Positions 22,745 through 35,255 are shown, counted from the first letter of the stretch. The stretch is DNA of 64,000 nucleotides from Spinacia oleracea (GCF_020520425.1 NC_079489.1:16392001-16456000), one strand, 5' to 3'. Notes: a model not told the origin generated them from the letters alone. Made by a program: numbers and translations.

Positions 22745-23520
22745 TCCGACCCGCTTTTAAAATAATTTATTTAAAATAAATATGTGACAGGTCGGGTGAT
22801 AAACGGGTGATGGATCGGGTGATGGATAAAAAATCATCACCCGCATCCGACCTGCATCCATCACCCGCTTTTCATCCATTTGATTGTTATTTTACTCGTT
22901 TAATTATAGCGAGTGACCTGATTAATGGATCATCGACTGAATATTTCCATCCCTAGGTATTATTAGTCGTATTCGGATGAAGAGAATTTGGCTCAAATTA
23001 ATATGATGAATTTCGATTCGAACAACTGTAGTACTGGGGCATTTTCCTTGGACTCAAGTACCCATTGCTTCTAAATGGACCCAAGTACCCATTTCAGCTT
23101 CTTCTTTTTATGTCTGGTTGTGTTACTAATCTTATTAGGGTAATGATAAAAGTCGTAAATTACGACATTTAAAACGCGTCACAATCTTACTTACATGCCA
23201 CTCTTTTAATGGTGGCATGGTGCCACAAGGATGTGACTCAAAAACTTTTTTTTTTTAACTATCGACGCCATAGTTTTATTATGAAAATATTAAATACAAA
23301 AAAAAAAAAACAATTCTTTTTTGAGGTAAGAACAAATTTATTATATTCTCATTCAAATATATATTTATCTTTTAAGTTAAAAAATAGATAAAACAGAAAA
23401 TATATTCTAATAATTTTTTTTTTGTAATTAATAAAATACATTTATAGTAGTATTTGCTAATAATATATTTTTATGCACTAGAGTATATATTTTGATTATT
23501 GCTACCACTAGTCTAATTTA
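22745..23520. repeat. Right arm of the inverted repeat, lacking the nested element
   Basis: Reverse complement of about 15.78-16.48 kb plus a short part of the outer TIR element, ending near 22745. It lacks the 1.7-kb Pack-TIR element, so either duplication preceded that insertion or this copy comes from an unfilled allele. Confidence 0.85.
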
Positions 23521-23842
23521 AATGAATAAATACTCCGTAATATTAGAGTTAAAATATCCTAATTTTTCTACTTTTACTAACGTACTCCGTATTAATTTTG
23601 TTTTAAGGAAAAAAAATCATCTACTAAGTTACTGAGTTACTCGTTTTTCTATTTAATTTCTCATATAAAATGTCACGCATTTAAAGTGTGCATTAACACT
23701 AGTTTAGTACGCAGTGGAATACAACTTACCAAGTTTACCAAGTAGTCGTAAAATTTATGTAATTTTAGCAAATATATTAAATTGCACGCATTGTGTATTT
23801 GTATTTCAAGGAAATAAGGAGATTCACAGAATTTAGTATAGT

Positions 23843-24150
23843 AACTAGTATATTACCCGTGCGATGCACGGTTTACATATTTTAACTTTAAGTGTAAAGG
23901 TAAATTAATCTTGAAAAGAAACATAGAAAAATTCGTAGATTATTTTATTCCTTTTCATGCATCACCCATAATTTCATGTTTGGTATAAAAATCAGTTATC
24001 ATCATATACTATGAGAATGCCAATCCTCAACTTGAACAGTTGAACCCGCTGGGTTGGTCCGATCATTTATAACACGAACCGTTAATAATCCGCAAGCTGG
24101 AACCCAAAACCCAATCCGATTATATTCAACCCAAACCGATTTACTTTATC
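23843..24150 (-). mobile_element. Helitron-like 3' end, second copy of the 6.98-kb family
   Basis: CTAGTATATTACCCGTGCGATGCACGG followed by 'cttgaacagttgaacccgct' and 'tggtccgatcattta', homologous to 6979-7215. The minus-strand reading ends in hairpin plus CTAG. The opposite end is unresolved. Confidence 0.5.
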
Positions 24151-24801
24151 CATACCATACAAAATTGGTATGGGTAACACAATAAAAAAAATGAGATGGT
24201 ATTTTACTTTATGCAGCTAGAGATGCCTTTGAGACGCGACAGGGGTATAAAAGGAAATGCATCTCCTCTCCATTACTCATTCGTGTATCCACACCCGCAT
24301 CAAACCCACCCTTAGACCTAACTCTTGTTTTTTTTTTTTTTTTGTATTCTGATTTGAGTAAATAACAAAACATTATAATAGGTAGATTAGTAGTAAAATA
24401 ATTGTTGATATACTACTCATAATCAATTAGGTGAAAGATAAGTGGGGTGAGCAGGTACAATCTAAAATGTCATCATCGACCCGTCGCCCGCGACGAATAC
24501 ATTTTTTAACCCCATCACTTGCCAAACTTTCCTCCACCTCACTCACTTGGGCGGATGTGCAGGGGGATCTCCCGAAAAACCGCCCAATGACAATCTGACA
24601 TAGATCCCTATATTCGGTGAAAAATTCGTTTTTCCTTTCATCCAACTTTTGAATATATTGACATAAGATTATTGCTAAAATTCATTGTATTAGCTAAATA
24701 ATGTTGATAAAAATATATATAGTGACGTACATAATTAGGATTGAGTGAGTGTTCCCAAATCAAATAAATCCAAATCCGCCTCATCACGAAGGTGAGTACA
24801 T

Positions 24802-24806
24802 GTTAT
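24802..24806. repeat. Copia TSD, left (GTTAT)
   Basis: GTTAT precedes the 5' LTR and is repeated immediately after the 3' LTR at 35251-35255. Confidence 0.92.
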
Positions 24807-26189
24807 TGAAGGAAATAATGCCCTTGGTCCAAGTATGCATTCTATGTTAAGTCTAATGAATGCGGTTCAGTATTAATTAACAAGTTAATAATTCAGTGAG
24901 ATCAAGTGAGCTGAATGCCTAGCTAGAGGCCGCTTCAGTTCAAGTGGAATTAATGATATTAATCCACAGCTTACTCTTGACTGAACCCGTAGGGTCACAC
25001 AAATAGTACGTAAACGGATCAAGTATTTAATGGCATTAAATACTCCATCTATGAATATTCGGAACCGACGGATCTTGGTTTCAGTGGGAGCTAAGATCGT
25101 CACAGGCAAGAAATGAATACTCCGGAAACGATGATATTGCCGGAAACGGAAATATGGATCGTATCGGAAATATAAATATTATCCAAGTCGTAGATGTTGC
25201 CGGAAACGGAAACATGGTACGTATCGGAAAATATTATCGGAAATGGAAATATTGCCAAAATCGGAAATATTGCTGGAAACGGAAATATTGTCAGAATCGG
25301 AAATATTACCGGAATCGGAAAATAATTCCGGAAACGGAAATATTAAATATTTGTTCGAAACGGAAATTAATTCCGGAATCGGAAATATTAAATATTGTTC
25401 GTATCGGAAATGAATTCCGGAATCGGAAAATTTAATCGGAAGCGCATCGTACGAATAAGCATCGGACGAGGCCTGCCGGACGAGGCCCAGCACGAAGCCA
25501 GGCCATCGCCCAGCAAGCCAAGCGCGCCGCACAAACAGCCACGCCAGGCCCAGCGCAAGGCCAGGCCCAGCAGGCTGCGCAGCGCGCAGCGCGCGCGGGC
25601 GCTGCGTGGGCTGCTGCTCGCGCGCACGCATGGGGGCCCATCGTGGCTGCCGTGCGTGTGTGTGTGCAAGTGTTTGTGTTCGTGCACGTTTCCTAAAACA
25701 TGCAGAGTTCGGTTAATGATTAAATTCCTAATTCTATTTGATGAATTAATTAAATTAGAGTTCTTGTAGGATTCTAGGTTTAATTAATTTGTATCTGAAT
25801 AGGATTTCGATTCCCTTTCCATACCCCTATAAATATGAGGCTAGGGCTCACAATTTATATAAGTTTCAAAGTATTCAAAGTGAGTTTTTGAGAGAAAAAT
25901 TCAGTCACACATTTGCCTATAAAGTGCCGAAAATAATAGTACCTTAAGGGCGATTCTAGTTGGTCAATCTTAAGGCGGATCCGGACGTGCTGTGGACTAT
26001 CTACGGAGGGACGACACTTGGAGTCCTAAAGACTTGTTCTTGTTCGGTTCGGGCGCAGCTAGGGAAGGCACGCAACAAAGAGTATGCATCTAAACTATGC
26101 TAAATGATTATGTGTAAATAATATGTTGTCCTGGGTTAATGGTTGTTTCCGCATGATCTATGTAATGTCATATGTATCATAACCTAACA
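24807..26189 (+). repeat. 5' LTR of the copia element
   Basis: TG...CA, 1,383 bp. Positions 25130-25440 are an array of an 18-bp-like motif (CGGAAATATTGCCGGAA and variants). 25440-25680 is GC-rich low complexity ('gcgcagcgcgca'). TATAAATA at 25828-25835 is the probable promoter, so transcription would begin shortly downstream. Confidence 0.95.
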
Positions 26190-26190
26190 G

Positions 26191-26205
26191 TGGTATCACG
26201 AGCCC
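26191..26205 (+). promoter_or_regulatory. Primer-binding site (initiator tRNA-Met type)
   Basis: TGGTATCACGAGCCC one base after the LTR. Copia elements typically use TGGTATCAGAGC, complementary to the 3' end of initiator tRNA-Met; the match is good to TGGTATCA and then diverges. Confidence 0.75.
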
Positions 26206-28990
26206 CTTATTATTTTCATAATCTAAATTGCATGAACATGGTTAAATATTACAAATTTGCAAGAATTAAAAGGGGTGATTAATTTTCGTAATTGTTAATT
26301 AATTGCAAATTGCGTTTATTTAATTATACGTACGCAGTTTTTCGGCAGTTTCTTCGTTACTCATCCGAATTGAGTGATTTTTGTGTCAATTCCGCATGTA
26401 AAAGGCATTCTAAAATTTTGACAAAAAAAAAATTTTTCTGCCGAACCCAGAATTCTCAAATTCGAAGCCTAACTATGACTTTTCGAAGGTTTTAGTTTTT
26501 CGAATGCAAAATTTCGTAAATTTAAGATGTTAAATTAAATATTTGCGATTCTTGTTGATAAATCTTGAATTTTTGATTGACCTACTGCATATGTTTAACA
26601 AGTTTGAATGCCTAGTCTTGTTTATTATGCAATCTAATTTGTAATTATGAGTAATTTGTTGAAAATTAGAATAATTTAGAATTAATTTGATTTTCATAAT
26701 TAATTGTAATTTAATTAGAAACCTATGATTAAAAACCACCATAAAAATTGTAAATTTATGATAAATTTTAAATTTTTATGACCTAGACTTGAATCGATAA
26801 CAATCGGAAATCAATTGGATAATAAATTTTCGATTTTTCGCCCTAAAATTATGAAATTAATAATATTTATTAATTTGTCATTAATTTTATAAATTTTAAA
26901 TTTTTATGCGATTCGTTCATAAAACTTGCACGCACAAAGCAATGGACGCTTCGTGTTACCCTTAAGGGGTGTTGTATAATGAGGCATGCGACGACGAGCA
27001 AGGGAGCTCGTCGCCCGTGCGGCACGAATGCAATGAGCAAGGGCGTAGTGCACGAGCACAAGGCAGCAGCCCTGCCTTGTGTCGTGTGCCACGAGCAATG
27101 GACGAATGGGCATGGGCGAAGGGCGAGCCAAGGCAGTCGCGTGTGGGCAGCATGCAAGCTGCGCCACAACGCGCGCTGCCTCGCACAAGAGCGCGCAGCC
27201 TCGCGCGCAGCGAGCGCAAGCTCGCGTGCCACGAGCGCTGCGCCCAGCATTGCTCGCGCGCACAGCGAGCGATGTCGCCCGCCCAGCGAGCGATGTCGCG
27301 CGCCCAGCGAGCGATGTCGCGCGCCCAGCGAGCGATGGCTCGCGCGCCCAGCGAGCGATGTCGCGCGCGCACTGCGAGCGATAGCTCGCGTGCGATGAGC
27401 GCTGGCGCGCGCAGCGAGCACCAATGCGTGCGGAGGCTTGCGATGGGGATGCAGCAGCTATGCGACGAGCGCATGGGCTGCGCGCACATGGCCAGCAATG
27501 GCTGTGTGCGTGCGGCCCATGGGCGTGCAACGCGTAGGGTGTTTGCGTTACGATTAAAGATCGTTTTGAATGTTTAATTTGAAAATTCCAGTTCACGTAA
27601 TTTTAATTAATTTTAAAATTAATAATTTAAATTATTTTCTTGGATTTTAATTTTGAATATTGTAATTATAATAAATTTTATTTATTCTAATTATTTTACT
27701 AAAATTAAAATCATGAATTAATTTAAATACGACTGAAATTAAATTAAATTTTTGGATTCAATTATAAATTTATATGAGCTTTAAATTTTAACTAAATTTG
27801 TATGTTTCCGGTTAGACTAGAAATACATTTTTATGTTTAAAATTAGTAAAGCATATAAATTTATTGGTTTAAGTGGGAGCGTTTTTTAGTCATAAACTCT
27901 TGATTAGGTCTACTAATCCTTAAGGTTAAAACAACTTGATTAGAATTAATAAGGACTGAATAATTGGTAGATTGTTGGTGCCCTTGATTAATTGCTGCAA
28001 ATGTTTACGTGATGCATAATGTGTTTTGCTAACCAGCTATGTGGGCCATTCATGATAATGAATGGGTGAATGGTATATATTGTATATGTACTGTTTTACA
28101 GGTTATGAAGTGACTAGTATGGCCCAAATAGGATAGAAAATATGGTCTGCGTACCATTAATTTGAATGTAATTGGTCTAAAGTACCAAAGTTATTTTTCA
28201 ATTCAAATATGGTCTGCGAACCATCAAATAGTTGTAATTAGTTATAGCTTATCCTATTTGAAGAAAATGGTGCCTCCCACGGAGATTTTCAAGACGGACT
28301 TTGAAGTCAAAGCTTCAAGATGAAGTCGGGCCATACTAGATCACAAATATCTTATGCATGTTTTAAGTTATTTATTGCTTTTAAATATGTCTTAAAATGC
28401 ATGAGATCAAAAGCTTGATTATGTTGCATGATTAAGGATTTTAGTTCACTTAAAATCTAACCAACATAGTAAGAGCCTTAAGTTCCAAACTTAAAAAATT
28501 GAGTTAAAAGGTGCCATGCCAAAATATACACTTGCTTGGATATCCTTTACATCAATCTAGTAATAGTTTTCGCTCAGCGAGGTGTTACTTATTGGTCCTA
28601 AAGGGGCAAGGTACACAAATAATTGTGAGTACATGTTAGTTTTGGTGAAACTCAACGATATAAGTAAGGAGTCCTTTTATGTCGTGGCAAAATCGATAGG
28701 TTTACCTAATAAGTTCTTAGACGTACCTATCAACCAAGAATAGTTTCTAGACTATTAGCAAAAGGCTTTTGCTTACCTAAGATGTTCTAGGATTAAGTCG
28801 ACAAACTGTGCTTAGTTCTTCAATGATTTTAGGATCTTGGAATCATTTTATTCACACCTGCCGGAACACATAATTTGAATAAAATGCTTAATAAACATTG
28901 AATTATGCATGTATGCTAGAATTTAAGTTTATTAAGAGAAACTGTGAATGGTTATTTATTTGTTTATTCTTTTCAATTGTAGTTATTAAT
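26206..28990 (+). other. Long leader of the copia element with GC-rich minisatellite
   Basis: Non-coding. About 26980-27540 is strongly GC-rich. It includes about five copies of a 21-23-bp unit (GAGCGATGTCGCGCGCCCAGC) at about 27266-27380 and other 'gcgagcg' motifs. The overlapping long ORFs on both strands there are by-products of the composition. 27600-28990 is ordinary AT-rich leader. Confidence 0.75.
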
Positions 28991-31837
28991 ATGGCAAACA
29001 ACAATCAAAACATCATCATGGGTTCTGAGCTTATGGTCAAGCTGAACCTGACAAATTTTCTTGAATGGGAAGCTAAGCTAGTTGAAATAGTCAAACTCAA
29101 TGGACTTGAGTATGTACTGTCACATCCCATGCCAAGCTACTATGCCAGAGACATGACCCCTGAGAGATTTTACGCCTGGGATGCGGATCTCAAAAAGGTT
29201 ATGAGTCTCATGCTGAACAATATCCCTGATGATTGGGCTAAAAGGTTTGTAGCCTATGAACCTTTTACGCTCATCAAGAATCTGAGGGATATCTGTCGTG
29301 GAAGTACGGAGGACAGGGACCTGAACGTCCATGAGTTGATTGAATCAATGTCTGATCTAAAGGTTAGTTCTCCCAACAGGTGTTATAGGATGGAGGTCCA
29401 AGAAACACATGTTCAGCTCCTTCGCACTAAACAGAGGGTAGGCGTCCCACTGAGGTTCCATGTGGATCTTATGTGTTCATATTTTGATCGCCTAAGTCTA
29501 CTAGGAACACCAATAAGCGAAAGGATGGCAGTCTCTGTCTTGCTTAATTCACTACACAGTGGGTTTGGTCGCTTCAAGCAACTATACCTAAGTGAACCAA
29601 GAGAAGAAACAGTTGCAGAATTTATTCACCTTGTCAGAAAGGCTGAAATAGTACTGGACTGTGAAGCCAAAGATTTACTCAAGGCTAGAAAGAGACCATT
29701 CAAGAAAGGTGGAAAGTCCAAGGGCAATGCTAAATCAAAGCAGGACAAGTCTACATCAAGCTGTCTTTATTGTGATGGAATAGGCCATTACAAAAGAGAA
29801 TGTCCAAAGCTAAAGGAAGATCAGAAGAACGGAACAGTCGTTCCATCTTCAGGTATTTTCGTTATAGACTGTATACTTGCTAATTCAACTTCTTGGGTAT
29901 TAGATACAGGTTGTGGCTCACACTTATGTTCCAATCCACAGGGACTAAGAAGAAGTAGAAAGTTAAGCAAGGGTGAAGTCGACCTACGAGTGGGAAATGG
30001 AGCACGGATTGCTGCATTAGCCGTAGGAACTTACTATTTGTCGTTGCCCTCCGGGCTAGTTTTGGAACTGGAAGAATGTTTCCATGTTCCAAGTCTTACT
30101 AAAAACATCATTTCAGTTTCTTGCTTAGATGCTAAGGGATTTTCCTTTTTAATAAAAGACAATAGTTGTTCGTTTTATTTTAAAGAGATGTTTTATGGAT
30201 CTGCTAGATTAGTCAATGGACTTTATTTATTAGATCACGACAAACAAGTATATAACATAAATACCAAAAAGGCCAAAAAGGATGATTCAGATCTCACCTA
30301 TCTGTGGCACTGTCGATTAGGCCATATAAACTTGAAACGCTTAGAAAGACTTCAAAGGGAAGGAATTCTAGAACCATTTAACTTAGAGGATTATGGTAAA
30401 TGCGAATCATGTTTACTTGGCAAAATGACAAAGCAACCTTTCTCTAAAGTTGGAGAAAGAGCAAATGAACTATTGGGTTTAATCCATACAGATGTATGTG
30501 GACCAATGAGTACAAATGCTAGAGGTGGTTTCAGCTACTTTATCACTTTCACTGATGACTTCAGTAGGTATGGTTATGTCTACCTAATGAAGCATAAGTC
30601 TGAATCCTTTGACAAATTCAAGGAATTTCAGAGTGAAGTAGAGAATCAATTAGGCAAGAAGATTAAGGCACTGCGGTCTGATAGAGGCGGTGAATATCTG
30701 AGCTATGAATTTGATGACCATCTGAAAGAATGTGGAATTCTATCAGAATTGACTCCTCCTGGAACACCACAATGGAACGGTGTGTCGGAACGGAGGAACA
30801 GAACCTTGCTAGACATGGTCAGGTCAATGATGGGTCAGGCCGAACTTCCATTAGAATTTTGGGGACATGCACTAAATACAGCTGCACTCACTATAAATAG
30901 AGCTCCGTCTAAAGCTGTCGAAAAGACTCCATACGAATTATGGTTTGGAAAGCCTCCAAATGTGTCTTTTCTTAAGATTTGGGGATGTGAAGTATACGTC
31001 AAACGATTAATTTCAGACAAACTTCATCCAAAATCTGACAAATGTATCCTTGTGGGCTATCCAAAGGAAACAAAGGGGTATTACTTCTACAATACATCTG
31101 AGAACAAAGTGTTTGTTGCTCGAGATGGTGTCTTTTTGGAGAAGGATCACATTTCCAAAATGACAAGTGGGAGAAAAGTAGACCTCGAAGAAATTCGAGT
31201 CGAACAACAAACTCTAGAGAATGCTCAAGATAACATTCAGGATGAAACTCAGAGATCTTTAGAAGAATCTGGTGAGAATCATGGTCAATCTAGAAATGTT
31301 ACCCCGCGTAGATCGCAAAGATATAGATCTCAACCGGAAAGATACTTAGGTATTTTGACGAACGAGAGCTATGACGTTCTATTACTTGAAAGTGATGAAC
31401 CTGCGACTTACAAGCAAGCTATGACGAGCCCTAGCTCCAAGCAGTGGCAAGAAGCCATGCAATCTGAATTAGACTCCATGTCTGAAAACCAAGTATGGGA
31501 TTTGGTCGATTTTCCAGATGGCTACCAAGCCATTGGAAGCAAATGGGTTTTCAAACTGAAAAAGGACAAGGATGGGAAACTTGAAGTTTTCAAAGCTAGA
31601 TTGGTCGCAAAAGGTTACAGGCAAGTCCACGGTGTGGATTACGATGAAACCTTTTCACCAGTTGCAATGCTAAAGTCTATTCGGATAATGTTAGCAATCG
31701 CTGCATATTACGATTACGAAATATGGCAGATGGATGTCAAAACTGCTTTCTTAAACGGCGTTTTAACAGAAACTGTGTTTATGACACAGCCTGAAGGTTT
31801 TGAGATCCAAAGAATGCTAAAAAGGTATGCAAGCTAA
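28991..31837 (+). pseudogene. Copia gag-pol, 5' part, up to a frameshift
   Basis: The chosen start is MANNNQN at 28991; the upstream in-frame ATG at 28898 adds a hydrophobic stretch not typical of gag. Domains in order: gag core (about residues 10-240), CCHC zinc knuckle CLYCDGIGHYKREC (about 266-279), aspartic protease WVLDTGCGSHLC (about 303-314), GAG-pre-integrase HCRLGHINLKRL, integrase core with the DDE residues (HTDVCGP, RSDRGGEY, WNGVSERRNRT), and the start of reverse transcriptase (GSKWVFKLKKDKDG, KARLVAKGY, FSPVA). Near 31803 a one-base deletion shifts the frame, and the ORF ends out of frame at 31837. Without that break the copy would be intact. Confidence 0.93.
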
Positions 31838-31854
31838 AGAAGTCAATCTACGGA

Positions 31855-32976
31855 TTGAAGCAGGCATCCAGGAGCTGGAATATACGTTTTGATGAAGCAT
31901 TCAGTGACTTTGGTTTCATCAAGAACGCGGACGAATCTTGTGTATACAAGAAGGTCAGTGGGAGCAAAATTGCTTTCCTAGTATTATATGTCGACGACAT
32001 ATTGCTTATCGGAAATGACATTCCTATGTTGAACTCTGTCAAGATTTGGCTTGGGAAATGTTTTTCGATGAAGGATCTAGGAGAAGCACAGTACATATTG
32101 GGCATCAAGATTTACAGAGATAGATCTAAAAAGATGATTGGACTTAGTCAAAGCACTTATATCAATAAGGTGCTTGATAGGTTCAAGATGGCAGACTCCA
32201 AGCGAGGCTACCTACCCATGTCTCATGGAATGACTCTAAGCAAGACTCAGTGCCCAAAAACACTTGATGAGCGTAGACGAATGAATGGGATTCCATATGC
32301 ATCATTGATTGGTTCAATAATGTATGCTATGATATGTACACGCCCGGATGTTGCGTACGCACTCAGTGCTACGAGCAGATACCAGTCAGACCCAGGAGAG
32401 GCGCATTGGACTGCTGCCAAGAACATTCTGAAGTACCTGAAAAGGCACAAAGATGACTTCCTGGTCTATGGTGGAGATGATGAATTAATTGTTAAAGGCT
32501 ATACGGACGCAAGTTTCCAAACCGACAAAGATGATTTTAGATCACAGTCTGGGTTTGTCTTCTGCCTCAACGGAGGAGCAGTAAGCTGGAAAAGTGCTAA
32601 GCAAAGCACCATTGCGGATTCTACAACTGAAGCGAAGTACATTGCTGCACATGAAGCAGCAAAGGAAGCTATATGGCTAAGGAAGTTCATAGGAGAACTT
32701 GGTGTAGTCCCCTCCATTAAAGGACCAATAGCCCTGTATTGTGATAATAACGGAGCTATTGCACAGGCAAAAGAGCCTAGACACCACCAGAGAGTCAAGC
32801 ATGTACTTCGTAGATTTCACCTTCTACGAGAGTTCGTTGAAAGAAAAGAAGTCGAGATAAGCAAAATTGGAACTGATGACAACATATCAGATCCATTAAC
32901 TAAACCTCTGCCGCAGGCGAAGCACAACTCGCACACTGCAGCTATGGGAATCAAGCATATTGGAGAATGGCTTTGA
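31855..32976 (+). pseudogene. Copia pol, 3' part: rest of RT and RNase H
   Basis: Resumes in the other frame with the YGLKQ-type segment, then the reverse-transcriptase active site YVDDILLIG (about residues 44-52 of this piece), the DLGEAQYILGIKI segment, and RNase H (YTDASFQTD, STTEAKYIAAHEAAKEAIWL, LYCDNNGAIAQAKEP). It ends at TGA 32974. All key acidic residues are visible. Confidence 0.93.
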
Positions 32977-33823
32977 TGTCTCTGTTTAATGTTTTAAAGT
33001 TTTAGAGTTTAAATCTTTGTAAAACATTATTGGTTAATCATTCACAATAAATGAAATGAATTCATTTTTCCATTTAATTTATGGTTTATTAAATGATGAG
33101 TCCCTTCAATTTGACGATATATTCAAGATAGACTGTCAGGACCAGTCCTGTGACTAAGAAATGTCTATCAAGTGAACTTGAATGTCAAAGGTTGAAAATG
33201 GTCCCTAATCGGAGTTTTCTATAAAATTGGACGCATAGAAAACGTTAGACGATTAGAATGCAAGATGACTAGTAGTTCTGTTTCTTGAACTATGTGGACA
33301 TGGCAATGTCATAATCATTTGCATAGATACTTACTTTGGGAAGACTAGTATCGGACAAGACCTATGAAACTTTACTGTAAGAGATGAAAATCTGTCATAA
33401 GTAAATTTCATTAAATTATTAGACACTAAATCCTCAATACCTGAGTGATTTGAGATTACTTGTTTGAGAACTGGTTGCTTTGACGTTGACCAACCGTCGC
33501 ACCGTAAAAGGAGGCTATAAAGGCAACGCTCAGGTAATCACCTATCAAACGAAGTCTAATCTCAAGATCGCAAGATTGGGATTGTCCTCCCATAAATCGG
33601 GATGAGATGCTTAAAAGTTGTACAAGGCCACTCGGAGAGCTAGAAACTGTGAAATGCATGGCCGTGCTCGGATGAATCATAGGCTACGATTATCTGTTTA
33701 TTTGATCAGTTGAACTCTGAAACCGAGGAACACCTCTGGACTTAATAAGGATGACAACTCTTACCTTATGTTCAAGAGCAAGCATCGAGCGACAAAGGAA
33801 TTAGGAAATGCACACTTGTCCCT
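32977..33823 (+). other. Copia 3' untranslated region
   Basis: Non-coding sequence between the pol stop and the purine tract. No additional ORF such as an envelope gene is present. Confidence 0.8.
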
Positions 33824-33840
33824 AAGGACAAGTGGGAGAC
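33824..33840 (+). promoter_or_regulatory. Polypurine tract
   Basis: AAGGACAAGTGGGAGAC abuts the 3' LTR. It is the expected plus-strand primer position, with two internal pyrimidine interruptions. Confidence 0.75.
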
Positions 33841-35250
33841 TGAAGGAAATAATGCCCTTGGTCCAAGTATGCATTCTATGTTAAGTCTAATAAATGCGGT
33901 TCAGTATTAATTAACAAGTTAATAATTCAGTGAGATCAAGTGAGCTGAATGCCTAGCTAGAGGCCGCTTCAGTTCAAGTGGAATTAATGATATTAATCCA
34001 CAGCTTACTCTTGACTGAACCCGTAGGGTCACACAAATAGTACGTAAACGGATCAAGTATTTAATGGCATTAAATACTCCATCTATGAATATTCGGAACC
34101 GACGGATCTTGGTTTCAGTGGGAGCTAAGATCGTCACAGGCAAGAAATGAATACTCCGGAAACGATGATATTGCCGGAAACGGAAATATGGATCGTATCG
34201 GAAATATAAATATTATCCAAGTCGTAGATGTTGCCGGAAACGGAAACATGGTACGTATCGGAAAATATTATCGGAAATGGAAATATTGCCAGAATCGGAA
34301 ATATTGCCGGAAACGGAAATATTGTCAGAATCGGAAATATTACCGGAATCGGAAAATAATTCCGGAAACGGAAATATTAAATATTTGTTCGAAACGGAAA
34401 TTAATTCTGGAATCGGAAATATTAAATATTGTTCGTATCGGAAATGAATTCCGGAATCGGAAAATTTAATCGGAAGCGCATCGTACGAATAAGCATCGGA
34501 CGAGGCCTGCCGGACGAGGCCCAGCACGAAGCCAGGCCATCGCCCAGCAAGCCAAGCGCGCCGCACAAACAGCCACGCCAGGCCCAGCGCAAGGCCAGGC
34601 CCAGCAGGCTGCGCAGCGCGCACAGCGCGCACAGCACGCGCAGCGCGCAGCGCGCGCGGGCGCTGCGTGGGCTGCTGCTCGCGCGCACGCATGGGGGCCC
34701 ATCGTGGCTGCCGTGCGTGTGTGTGTGCAAGTGTTTGTGTTCGTGCACGTTTCCTAAAACATGCAGAGTTCGGTTAATGATTAAATTCCTAATTCTATTT
34801 GATGAATTAATTAAATTAGAGTTCTTGTAGGATTCTAGGTTTAATTAATTTGTATCTGAATAGGATTTCGATTCCCTTTCCATACCCCTATAAATATGAG
34901 GCTAGGGCTCACAATTTATATAAGTTTCAAAGTATTCAAAGTGAGTTTTTGAGAGAAAAATTCAGTCACACATTTGCCTATAAAGTGCCGAAAATAATAG
35001 TACCTTAAGGGCGATTCTAGTTGGTCAATCTTAAGGCGGATCCGGACGTGCTGTGGACTATCTACGGAGGGACGACACTTGGAGTCCTAAAGACTTGTTC
35101 TTGTTCGGTTCGGGCGCAGCTAGGGAAGGCACGCAACAAAGAGTATGCATCTAAACTATGCTAAATGATTATGTGTAAATAATATGTTGTCCTGGGTTAA
35201 TGGTTGTTTCCGCATGATCTATGTAATGTCATATGTATCATAACCTAACA
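33841..35250 (+). repeat. 3' LTR of the copia element
   Basis: 1,410 bp. Compared with the 5' LTR it has 27 extra bases in the 'cagcgcgcacagcgcgcaca' tract (about 34615-34645) and a handful of point differences. TATAAATA lies at 34889-34896. Confidence 0.95.
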
Positions 35251-35255
35251 GTTAT
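35251..35255. repeat. Copia TSD, right (GTTAT)
   Basis: Exact match to 24802-24806. The paralogue at 21.91 kb retains a single copy. Confidence 0.92.

Larger units (their letters stand above)
20588..24806. other. Gene-free repetitive stretch between peptide gene 2 and the copia element
   Basis: No supported gene. A Helitron-like end (ACCCGTGCGATGCACGG at 20732) is followed by 'tttcatgaaatacccccgag' (20946), which resembles one end of the nested TIR element at 16.5 kb. Block 21340-22120 parallels 24280-24806 plus 35256-35355, and 21905-21920 ('acatgttatcctta') is the empty site for the copia insertion. The inverted-repeat arm and the Helitron end at 23.84 kb are listed separately. Confidence 0.6.
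24807..35250 (+). mobile_element. Ty1-copia LTR retrotransposon, nearly complete
   Basis: 5' LTR 24807-26189, primer-binding site, long leader, one gag-pol reading region (28991-32976), purine tract, 3' LTR 33841-35250, and an exact 5-bp TSD. Domain order in pol is protease, integrase, reverse transcriptase, RNase H, which defines copia. The LTRs look almost identical, differing by about four substitutions by eye and one 27-bp indel in a GC-rich simple tract. That marks a recent insertion. A single frameshift near 31.80 kb interrupts pol. Confidence 0.96.

Noticed and set aside
25154..25769. ORFs on both strands in the LTR, repeated at 34.19-34.83 and 61.91-62.42 kb
   Set aside because: Produced by the CGGAAATATTGCC array and GC-rich tract of the LTR; no domain.
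26870..27596. Long overlapping ORFs on both strands (up to 230 codons)
   Set aside because: They lie in the GC-rich minisatellite of the copia leader, where stop codons are rare. The products are Arg/Ala/Ser low complexity.
28898..28990. Upstream in-frame start for copia gag
   Set aside because: Adds a hydrophobic stretch not expected for gag; MANNNQN at 28991 fits the family better.
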